DNA of 30,652 nt from CAWCLK01 sp963796225. GTDB lineage: Bacteria > Actinomycetota > Nitriliruptoria > Nitriliruptorales > Nitriliruptoraceae. The stretch covers positions 1 through 30,652 of the forward strand of contig CAWCLK010000029.1 of the NCBI GenBank assembly GCA_963796225.1, in the 5' to 3' direction. This document shows, piece after piece, positions 24,462-30,652 of this stretch. A program made the translations under genes and the position numbers. The notes under the pieces are model-generated. The model ran no database searches. It had not been told where the DNA came from and saw only the letters and a list, made by a program, of their open reading frames with translations. Position 1 is the stretch's first letter; every line of letters begins with the position of its first letter.

Positions 24462-25288
24462 GCACGCTGGACCTCGCCGAGCTGCGTCGACGCATCGACG
24501 CCACCCGCTGGTACCACACGCTGGAGCTCGCGCCCGGCGTGGTCACCCCCGGTGAGTTCGACCTGCGCGAGGCCGCCGCCCGGCTCCCGTGGCCGGACGT
24601 GCGCGGCAAGCGCTGCCTCGACGTGGCGACCTTCGACGGGTTCTACGCCTTCGAGCTCGAACGCCGCGGTGCCGCCGAGGTGGTGGCCATCGACCTCGAC
24701 GACGCCGCCGACCTCGACTGGCTCCCGCGGCGGGTCCCCGCCGGGTTCACCCGCGGCCAGGAGCCGGTCGGTGTCGGGTTCCGGCTGGCCCACGAGGTGT
24801 ACGGGTCGAGCGTCCGACGGGTCAGCTGCAGCGTGTACGACCTCGACCCCGACACACTCGGCACCTTCGACGTCGTGGTGTGCGGGGCGTTGCTGCAGCA
24901 CCTGCGGGACCCGTTCCGGGCGCTGCTGGCCATGCGGCGGGTGTGTGGCGGCGAGCTGCTCTCGGTCGAGCACGTCGACCCGTGGCTCAGCCTGGTCCAC
25001 CGGCGAACCCCCGTGCAACGGGTGCGGGGCGACCAGCGGACCTGGGCGCTGGCCAACCGGCTGGCGCACCTGCGCATGCTCGACGCCACCGGGTTCGACC
25101 TCCTCGAGCACGACGTGCTGGGGATGCCCTTCGGCCCCGGCTTCCAGCCTCGCCCCCGCACGCTGCGCCAGCGGGCCCGGCGAGCCTGGACCGAGCTGCT
25201 GTGGGCGCTCGTCGGCGACCGGGGCGCCCCGCCCTTCTCCGCGGTCCGCGCCCGCCCTGCTGCGGGGCTGCACCCCCTGCCCGACTGA
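24458..25288 (+). CDS. SAM-dependent methyltransferase, CmoB-like (paralogue 3 of 3)
   Basis: This 276-residue tandem copy of the preceding gene shares long identical stretches at protein level: WYHT-ELAPGVVTPGEFDLR, RCLDVAT-DGFYAFE, AAEVVAIDLDDAADLDWLPRRVPAG and GTFDVVVCGALLQHLRDP. The N- and C-terminal ends differ more (C-terminal QRARRAWTELLWALVGDRGAPPFSAVRARP). ATG 24458 overlaps the upstream stop. Retention of both intact copies side by side suggests they methylate different positions or sugars rather than being redundant. It ends 36 bp from the convergent GT2, in a short region with a three-unit repeat. Confidence 0.88.
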   Translation: MSTLDLAELRRRIDATRWYHTLELAPGVVTPGEFDLREAAARLPWPDVRGKRCLDVATFDGFYAFELERRGAAEVVAIDLDDAADLDWLPRRVPAGFTRGQEPVGVGFRLAHEVYGSSVRRVSCSVYDLDPDTLGTFDVVVCGALLQHLRDPFRALLAMRRVCGGELLSVEHVDPWLSLVHRRTPVQRVRGDQRTWALANRLAHLRMLDATGFDLLEHDVLGMPFGPGFQPRPRTLRQRARRAWTELLWALVGDRGAPPFSAVRARPAAGLHPLPD

Positions 25289-25290
25289 CG

Positions 25291-25338
25291 CCTCAGAGCA
25301 GCGGGGCCTCAGAGCAGCGGGGCCTCAGAGCAGCGGGG
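25291..25338. repeat. Three tandem copies of a 16-bp unit
   Basis: CCTCAGAGCAGCGGGG is repeated exactly three times (25291-25306, 25307-25322, 25323-25338) between convergent genes. The third copy holds the stop (TGA) and last codons (Pro-Leu-Leu) of the minus-strand GT2. The other two are duplications of that gene end into the spacer. This looks like a slippage-generated microsatellite; each unit carries a minus-strand TGA, so copy-number changes would not alter the protein. Confidence 0.95.
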
Positions 25339-26308
25339 CGCGGTCCTTGACGGCGTGGCGCAGCACGACCGCCATCTCGGCGAGGTCAGCCGCCAGCAGG
25401 CCCGCGATGGTCCACGGGGCGGTGCCGTGCCGCCCCGGCCGCACCCCGGTCCCGCGGGTGCGGAACGCCACGTAGGGACGCCCGAGCACCGCCGCGGCCG
25501 CCCAGGCCCACCGCGACCGGGGGCGCACCGCCAGGACCGCGAGCCCGACCGCCGCCAGCGCCGCGGGACGGTGGGCCTCCACGTAGACGTAGGGCAGCGG
25601 CAGCTGCGCACGCAGGCCGGGGTGGCGTGCGACGACCGTGGGGACCCCGCCCCGCCGCCGCGCCGCGCGCACGTACGCGGGCAGGTCCGAGGGCGTGACC
25701 TCGTGGTGGACCAGCGCTGCCGGGGCGAAGCGGGCGTCGGCCCCCAGCTCCATCACCCGCCAGGCGAGGTCGGTGTCGTCGCCGAAGGAGGAGCCGAAGG
25801 CCGCCGTGAAGGACTCGTCGAACCCGCCGACGCGGTCGAGCAGCTCACGGCGGTAGGCGATGTTGCAGGTCGGGAACCACGGCATGGGCTGCTCGACCCG
25901 GACCCAGTGGCTGTACGGACCGGCGTCGGCCCAGGCCTCCTCGGTCGGGGTCGTCCGGCCCATCACGACGTCGGCGCCGGCGGCGAACGGGGCGGTCAGG
26001 GCCTGCAACCAGCCGTCGTCGGGCTCGGTGTCGTCGTCGGTGAAGGCGACCAGCGGGGCGCGGGCGGCGCGCCACCCGGCGTTGCGCGCCGGTCCCGGTC
26101 CCCGGTTCACCTCGATGCGGTGCACCCGCACCCGGTCGTCACCGGCCGCCCACGTGGCGAGGTCGTCGGCGGTCCCGTCGGTGGTGCCGTTGTCGACGAC
26201 CACGACCTCGAAGGACGGGTGGTCCTGGGCCAGCAGCCGCGCGAGGGTCCGCCCCAGGCTGGCCCGCCGCTGGTAGGTCGGCACGACGACGCTGACGTCG
26301 GGGGTCAC
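25325..26308 (-). CDS. Family 2 glycosyltransferase
   Basis: This is a 327-residue GT-A enzyme. It has VSVVVPTYQRRASLGRTLARLL, FEVVVVDNGTTDGTADDLA, NRGPGPARNAGWRAA and PLVAFTDDDTEPDDGWL (DxD). It then has PWFPTCNIAYRRELLDRVGGFDESF and FGDDTDLAWRVMELGA, the classic catalytic and acceptor region. A C-terminal hydrophobic part (AALAAVGLAVLAV, WAWAAAAVLG, IAGLLAADLAEMAVVL) suggests membrane association. GTG 26308 overlaps the stop of the upstream GT2 in the restored frame (GTGA). It is last in the GT4-GT2-GT2 operon. Its stop lies in the 16-bp tandem repeat. Confidence 0.9.
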   Translation of the reverse strand: MTPDVSVVVPTYQRRASLGRTLARLLAQDHPSFEVVVVDNGTTDGTADDLATWAAGDDRVRVHRIEVNRGPGPARNAGWRAARAPLVAFTDDDTEPDDGWLQALTAPFAAGADVVMGRTTPTEEAWADAGPYSHWVRVEQPMPWFPTCNIAYRRELLDRVGGFDESFTAAFGSSFGDDTDLAWRVMELGADARFAPAALVHHEVTPSDLPAYVRAARRRGGVPTVVARHPGLRAQLPLPYVYVEAHRPAALAAVGLAVLAVRPRSRWAWAAAAVLGRPYVAFRTRGTGVRPGRHGTAPWTIAGLLAADLAEMAVVLRHAVKDRAPLL

Positions 26309-27256
26309 GGCGTCCTCCCACCACGGTCCGACCGCCACGTGGCCAGGGCCTGGCGCGCGAAGCCGACGGCGTGGGCGGTGTCCGCCAGCAGGTGTGCGGC
26401 GTAGGCCGCTGTCCCGGGGGTGCGGCCCACCCAGCGGCGGGGCGCCCCGACCACGTCCTGCCACGCCACCCGCAGTCCCCGCACCTTGCGCCGCCGGTAG
26501 GCCTCGACGTCGAGGAGGTAGTCCGACCGACCCTGCGCCATCACCCGTCGCAGCAGCCATCGCAGCCGCGCGCGGTCGGCCGGGCAGGTCGTGCACCACG
26601 ACGGCGTCCGGCTGCCACACCAGGCGGAGGCCGGCGGCCAGCGCCCGGCGGGTGAGGTCGAGGTCGTCGTTGGTGAGGTGCACGCCGGGGCGTGGCCCCA
26701 GTACCGGGTCGAAGCCCAGCGCCTGCAGCACCTCGGTCCGGAACGCGGCGTTGGCGGTCAGCAGGAAGTCGTCGCCGACGAGGTCACGGGCCGGCCCGAG
26801 CTCCAGGTGGGTGAGGTAGGGGGCGAGCTCGACGTCGAGCCAGGCGGGACGGGGTGCGTCGGGGTCCAGCAGCACCGTCGCGCCGACCCCGTCGACGGTG
26901 GCGTCGGCCAACGGGGCGACCAGCCGGCGCAGCCAGTCGGTCGCGGGGACCACGTCGTCGTCGAGCAGGGCCACGAGCGGGGTCGTGACCTCCGCCACGC
27001 CCCGCGTGCGGGCGTGGGCGGCACCGGCCCGGGGCTCGTGCACGACCGCGACGGGGACGGGCAGCGGTCGGGCGTCCTCGACCTCGGCGACCAGCGTCGC
27101 CGCCGCCGGGGTGGCCGCGTTGTCGACGACCAGCACCTCCCACGGGATCCCCGGGTCGACCTGGTCGGCCAGCGCCGCCAGCAGCCGACGCAGCCCGGCC
27201 GTGCGCCCGACGGTGGGGACGAGCACGGTGACCGCGTCGCGGGGTGCGCCGGTCAC
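26305..27256 (-). CDS. Family 2 glycosyltransferase (one frameshift)
   Basis: This is a GT-A enzyme of about 316 residues. It has VTVLVPTVGRTAGLRRLLAAL, WEVLVVDNAATPAAATLV, RAGAAHARTRGVAEV, PLVALLDDDVVPATDWL (DxD), LLTANAAFRTEVLQALGFDP and LTNDDLDLTRRALAAGLRLVWQPDAVVVHDLP. An extra base near 26580 breaks the frame. The protein should continue ADRARLRWLLRRVMAQGRSDYLLDVEAYRRRKVRGL, a common GT2 C-terminal pattern, and stop at 26305. Without the correction it would read into the next gene as one 643-residue chain with an Arg/Gly-rich middle, which is an artefact. GTG 27256 overlaps the upstream GT4 stop. Confidence 0.88.
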
Positions 27257-28428
27257 GCCCGCGCCTCCGCATCGAGCACCGCGTCGGCGAACCGGTCACC
27301 GAGCCCGGCCCACCCGAACCGCTCGGCCGTCGCCCGGCCCGCCGTGGCCAGGCGGTCGGCGAGGGCGTCGTCGGTCAGCACGCGCACCAGGGCGTCGGCG
27401 AACGCGACCGGATCGTCGGCCACGAGCGCGTCCTGCCCGTCGACCACGTCCAGTCCCTCGAGCCCGATGGTCGTGCCGACGACCGGGCGCCCCGCGGCCA
27501 TGGCGTCCAGCGCCTTCAGCCGCGTGCCCGACCCGATGTGGACCGGGACGACGGCGACACGGGCGTCGGCCAGGAACGGGGCGATGCTGGGCACGTCGGC
27601 GTGCAGTCGCATCCCGGCGGTGGCGTCGACCAGCGCCCGGACCTCGTCGAGCGGGGTGCGGCCCACCACGTCCACGGCCACCTCCGGCACGCGGGCGCGA
27701 ACCGCCGGCAGGACCTGCGTGGCCAGCCAGCGGACGCCCTCGGTGTTCGGGGCGTAGGACAGGTGGCCGGTGAACACGATGCGGGGGGCGGTGGGCAGCC
27801 GGGCGGGCACGACCGCGTCGACGTCCACGCCGTTGGGGACGACGGTCGCGCGGCCACCCAGCACGGCCGCGTCCTCGGGGGAGCAGACGAGCACGCGGTC
27901 GACGCGGGCGAGCGCGTCCCGTTCGACCCGCCGGCCCCGCCGGGCCTCGAGGCGGTGGTAGGCCCCCTGCCGCCCGCCGACGCGTGCGGCCTCGTGGGCA
28001 TGCCGGACGCTGAGCAGGTGGTGCAGGTCCAGCACCCACCGGGCCCCCCGCGGGACGCCGGGGGGCGGCAGCAGCGGGACCAGCTCGTTGTGCTGCACCA
28101 GCACGACGTCCTGGGTGATCGGTGACGGCAGCGCAGCCGCCAGCGCGTCGCAGCGCCCGCGGGCCAGGGCCAGCTCCTCGGGCGGGGAGGACGGCCGCAG
28201 GCTGCGTGCCCAGCGACGGGCGCGGGTCTCGGGACGCAGCGCCGGGACGTCCAGCTCGGTCACCGTGCGGCAGGCGGCGCGGACCCGCGGGTCGGTGACC
28301 TGCCCGGTCACCACCAGGTCGACCTCGGCCCGCGCCGCGAGCCCGTCCAGCAGGTGGGCCTGGCGGATGGGCCCGCCCCACCCGGTGTGGTGGGGCACCT
28401 CGGCCGAGACCCACAGCACGCGAGCCAC
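27253..28428 (-). CDS. Glycosyltransferase family 4 (GT-B)
   Basis: This is a 391-residue GT-B enzyme. The N-terminus is RVLWVSAEVPHHTGWGGPIRQAHLLDGLA, with ARWVLDLHHLLSVRHAHEAARVGGRQGAYHRLEARR mid-protein and VLVCSPEDAAVLGGRATVVPNGVDVDAV at the domain hinge. The nucleotide-binding half has PRIVFTGHLSYAPNTEGVRWLA, AVVPVHIGSGTRLKALDAMAAGRPVVGTTIGLEGL and the ALVADDPVAFADALVRVL tail. The usual E-x7-E is replaced by the SGTRLKALDAMAAG form, common in one GT4 branch. GTG 28428 is preceded at 5 nt by AAGGAGG, the best ribosome site in the window. It heads a coupled GT4-GT2-GT2 operon. Confidence 0.9.
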   Translation of the reverse strand: MARVLWVSAEVPHHTGWGGPIRQAHLLDGLAARAEVDLVVTGQVTDPRVRAACRTVTELDVPALRPETRARRWARSLRPSSPPEELALARGRCDALAAALPSPITQDVVLVQHNELVPLLPPPGVPRGARWVLDLHHLLSVRHAHEAARVGGRQGAYHRLEARRGRRVERDALARVDRVLVCSPEDAAVLGGRATVVPNGVDVDAVVPARLPTAPRIVFTGHLSYAPNTEGVRWLATQVLPAVRARVPEVAVDVVGRTPLDEVRALVDATAGMRLHADVPSIAPFLADARVAVVPVHIGSGTRLKALDAMAAGRPVVGTTIGLEGLDVVDGQDALVADDPVAFADALVRVLTDDALADRLATAGRATAERFGWAGLGDRFADAVLDAEARA

Positions 28429-28496
28429 CCGCACCTCCTTCGCGCACGTCGACAGCCGGGCGCAGGATGCCAGACGGGCCGGCCCACCCCCGCCGC

Positions 28497-28502
28497 TAGC
28501 GT
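28497..28502 (+). promoter_or_regulatory. Possible -10 element of the membrane protein gene
   Basis: TAGCGT lies about 25 bp before the likely GTG at 28528, in a 99-bp divergent spacer. The same hexamer stands upstream of 18201. No -35 was recognised. Confidence 0.25.
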
Positions 28503-28527
28503 GGCGCCCCGTCCGACAGGGGTGCTG

Positions 28528-30627
28528 GTGCTCGAGTGGCTCGCCCCGACCATGGTGGTGGTCGCGGCCGGCGTGGCGGGGCGCGGCTGGCGCCGGGTCC
28601 TGCTGTCCGAGGAGGTCCCACCGGCCACGGCGACGCTGGGGACCGTCGTGCTGGGGACGGGCACGGTGCTGGTGGTCGCCCAGGTGCTCGGGCTGGTCGG
28701 CGCGTTCGCGCCCTGGCCGGTGGCCGGCGCGGTCGCGATCGTGGCGGCCGGCGCCACGGGGCTGGCCCGGACGCGCCCCGCCACCGCAGCGCCCGCGGCC
28801 CCGCTGCCCGCCGTGGCCGAGCACGCCGCCGTCCGGCTGGTCGGGATCGGGCTGCTCGCCGCCACCGCGGTCCAGTGGACCGTGGCGGTCGTGCCCACCG
28901 TGCGGCGCGGGTTCGCCGACGTCGACGGGCTGCACTACCACCTCACCCATGCGGCGGGGTACGCGCGGACGGGACGGCTGCTGCCCGTCCAGGTGCTCGA
29001 CGTCGGGCATCCGTCCGGCTGGTACCCGAGCAACGACGAGGCACTGCGGGCCCTGCTGCTGCACGGCGGCCACGAGCTGCTGGTCGTGCTGGTCAACGGG
29101 GCCGCCGCCGCGCTGCTCGTGCTGGCGGCATGGGTGGCGGGGCGCCGCTGGGGACGGCCGTGGACCGCGGTGACGCTGGTGACCACCCTGCTGTGCAGCC
29201 CCCTGTACGGGGCGGTGTACGGCGGCTGGGTGCACGTCGACTGGACGGCCGTGGCCTTCCTCGCCGCCGCCGTGGCCGTCCTGGTCGACGCGGTGCCGGG
29301 CCGCGCCGACGGTGCCCGTGACGGGGCGGTCGTGGTGGCCGGCGTGGCCCTCGGGATCGCGGCGGGGACCAAGCTCCCGGTGACGCCCGCGGTGGCCCTG
29401 GTCGCCGCGGTGGCCGTCGCCGTGGCCCCGGCGGGGCGGCGTCTGGTCACGACGCTGGGGCTCACCGTCCCCGCCGTGCTGGTCGGTGGCTGGTGGTACG
29501 CCCGCAACCTGATCGAGATCGGCACGCCCTTCCCGGGCCTCCCCCTGTTCGGCGGTCCCGCCCCGCTGCCGGGCGCGGCCGAGCCGTCGGTGGCGACCTA
29601 CCTCGACGACCCGGCGGTGGTCCGCGACTGGTTCCTGCCCGGCCTGCGGCTGTTCTTCGGGGTCGCGTGGCCGCTGCTGCTCGGCCTCCTCGCCCTCGGG
29701 GTGGTCCTGGCCGTGCGTCGCGGGGCGGGGTGGCCGCGCGGGCTCGCCCTCGCCGCGGTGCTCGCCGGCGCCGCGTACGTGGTGCTGCCGACCACCGCGC
29801 TGGGCCCGCCCGGAGAGCCCGTGCTGTTCACCGCCAACCTGCGCTACCTGTGGCCCGCGCTGGTGCTGGCCGCCCTGGCCACGACGGCGGCCACGCGCAG
29901 CAGCTGGCCGGCGATGCTGGCTGCCGCGGTCGCGGTGCTGGGCCTGGCGCCGGGGCGTGCCTGGGCGATCGAGGGTCCCGAGGCGCGGGTGCTGGCGCTG
30001 GCCGCGGCGCTGGTGGCCGTGGTGGCCGCGACCCGCACCACGGTCCCGGCCCGATGGCTGCGGACGGCGGCCGGTGTCGCCGCCCTCGTGGCGGCCGTGG
30101 CGCTGACCGGCCCGCTGGAAGCGCGTCACACGAACGCGCGCTGGACCCGTCCCGCCTCCACGGCCCTGGCGGCCTACACGCCGCTGTTCGCGGCCGTGCC
30201 GCCCGTCTCCCCCACGACCGTGGCCGTCTCGGGGTTCCCCCTCACGTACCCCTTCCTCGGCCCCGACCTGGCCAACACCCTGCGCGTCCCCCACGTCATC
30301 ACCGCCGACGGCGGGTTCCGCGGCCACGCCGACTGCGCCGGCTACCGCACCGACCTCGCCGAGCACGAGGTCGCGACGGTCGCGGTCCTGCTCGGCGGCC
30401 CGACCCCCGCCCCGCCGGAGCTGGCGTGGGCCGTCAGCGATCCGTCCGCCCGCGTGCTGGCCAGCACCGCACGGGGGGTGGTCGTCGCCCTCGACGGTCC
30501 CGCCGACCCGTCGACGTGCCCGCCGGCCGACGCACGCCTGGACGCGGCCACGCTGCGCCGAGTGCTGCAGCGCCCCACGGAGCAGGTGCGCCCCGCGGTC
30601 CGGACCCGCCTCGGCCTGGCCCCGTGA
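28528..30627 (+). CDS. Large polytopic membrane protein, GT-C glycosyltransferase-like
   Basis: This protein of about 699 residues has ten or more hydrophobic segments in its first 560 residues and a soluble C-terminal part. A loop after the third segment reads FADVDGLHYHLTHAAGYARTGRLLP, then PSGWYPSNDEALRALLLHGG. An acidic-His lumenal loop followed by a W/YPSN-E pattern is typical of GT-C (ArnT/PMT-like, family 39) polyprenyl-phosphate-sugar transferases. GTKLPVTPAVALVAAV and WWYARNLIEIGTPFP are further conserved-looking elements. GTG 28528 is favoured over GTG 28522 because AGGGG lies 5-6 nt before it. It is divergent from the GT4 operon. Transfer of a lipid-linked sugar outside the membrane is likely, but the exact family and acceptor are not proven. 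Confidence 0.75.
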   Translation: MLEWLAPTMVVVAAGVAGRGWRRVLLSEEVPPATATLGTVVLGTGTVLVVAQVLGLVGAFAPWPVAGAVAIVAAGATGLARTRPATAAPAAPLPAVAEHAAVRLVGIGLLAATAVQWTVAVVPTVRRGFADVDGLHYHLTHAAGYARTGRLLPVQVLDVGHPSGWYPSNDEALRALLLHGGHELLVVLVNGAAAALLVLAAWVAGRRWGRPWTAVTLVTTLLCSPLYGAVYGGWVHVDWTAVAFLAAAVAVLVDAVPGRADGARDGAVVVAGVALGIAAGTKLPVTPAVALVAAVAVAVAPAGRRLVTTLGLTVPAVLVGGWWYARNLIEIGTPFPGLPLFGGPAPLPGAAEPSVATYLDDPAVVRDWFLPGLRLFFGVAWPLLLGLLALGVVLAVRRGAGWPRGLALAAVLAGAAYVVLPTTALGPPGEPVLFTANLRYLWPALVLAALATTAATRSSWPAMLAAAVAVLGLAPGRAWAIEGPEARVLALAAALVAVVAATRTTVPARWLRTAAGVAALVAAVALTGPLEARHTNARWTRPASTALAAYTPLFAAVPPVSPTTVAVSGFPLTYPFLGPDLANTLRVPHVITADGGFRGHADCAGYRTDLAEHEVATVAVLLGGPTPAPPELAWAVSDPSARVLASTARGVVVALDGPADPSTCPPADARLDAATLRRVLQRPTEQVRPAVRTRLGLAP

Positions 30628-30652
30628 CGCCGAGTCGTCCGCGCCCCCTCAC

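Noticed and set aside
25325..27256. Apparent double glycosyltransferase of 643 residues
   Set aside because: The joining segment is unconserved. A one-base insertion near 26580 explains it, and the corrected first gene ends at 26305 with a GTGA overlap to the second.
27253..30366. 1037-residue minus-strand frame reaching far upstream of the GT4
   Set aside because: The upstream part is antisense to the membrane protein and is Gly/Arg/His-rich. The GTG at 28428 with AAGGAGG is clearly the start.
1..30652. CRISPR arrays, tRNA or rRNA genes, insertion sequences, phage genes
   Set aside because: No spaced repeats, tRNA-like cloverleaf ends, transposase or integrase motifs were noticed on either strand. 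The tandem repeat at 25291 has no spacers.

Overview
The window is GC-rich, with very frequent GTG starts and genes packed so that stop and start codons overlap (GTGA, ATGA, TGATG). It looks like an actinobacterial chromosome. A divergent ATP-type PEP carboxykinase, a surface protein with three cell-wall-binding type-2 repeats and a strong GTG bias would fit the deep-branching Nitriliruptoria/Euzebya side of the Actinomycetota. That placement is inferred from gene content only. No rRNA, tRNA, CRISPR array, transposase or integrase was seen.

Layout, region by region. (1) 1-5600: a FrnE-like DsbA oxidoreductase (minus, runs off the left edge), a roughly 1170-residue secreted cell-wall-anchored protein (minus, badly interrupted), and a plus-strand pair made of a small membrane protein and a cupredoxin lipoprotein. 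(2) 5590-8465: cysD-cysNC (minus), which makes APS and then PAPS from sulfate. (3) A secreted alpha/beta hydrolase (plus) converging on pckA (minus). (4) 11.4-30.6 kb: a large cell-surface glycan cluster. It is split into short operons on alternating strands: wzm-wzt-sulfotransferase (plus); glycosyltransferase, two methyltransferases and a sulfotransferase (minus); acyltransferase and a glycosyltransferase-methyltransferase fusion (plus); two sulfotransferases and a GT4 (minus); two tandem paralogous methyltransferases (plus); GT4-GT2-GT2 (minus); and a large GT-C-like membrane protein (plus).

Taken together, the right two thirds encode assembly, decoration (methylation, acylation, sulfation) and ABC-transporter export of a surface polysaccharide. 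The cysDNC genes a few kb away are a plausible source of the PAPS that four sulfotransferase-fold genes would need. The main biological proposal is therefore a sulfated, methylated actinobacterial surface glycan exported by a Wzm/Wzt pair that carries a C-terminal domain. The sulfotransferase gene overlapping wzt suggests the sulfate could be a chain-end mark read by the transporter. This is inference from gene content and order.

A strong technical caution applies. Many genes are interrupted by single-base indels across which the protein clearly continues in another frame. They are densest in 1-5300 (about 15 events). Scattered single cases occur at about 6.9, 15.8, 17.3, 17.5, 20.15, 20.5 and 26.6 kb. 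Long genes such as pckA, cysD, wzm, wzt and most sulfotransferases are clean. Uncorrected long-read or low-coverage sequence is the simplest explanation, but true decay of the 5' region cannot be excluded. Interrupted genes are given here as whole genes, with the break points stated.
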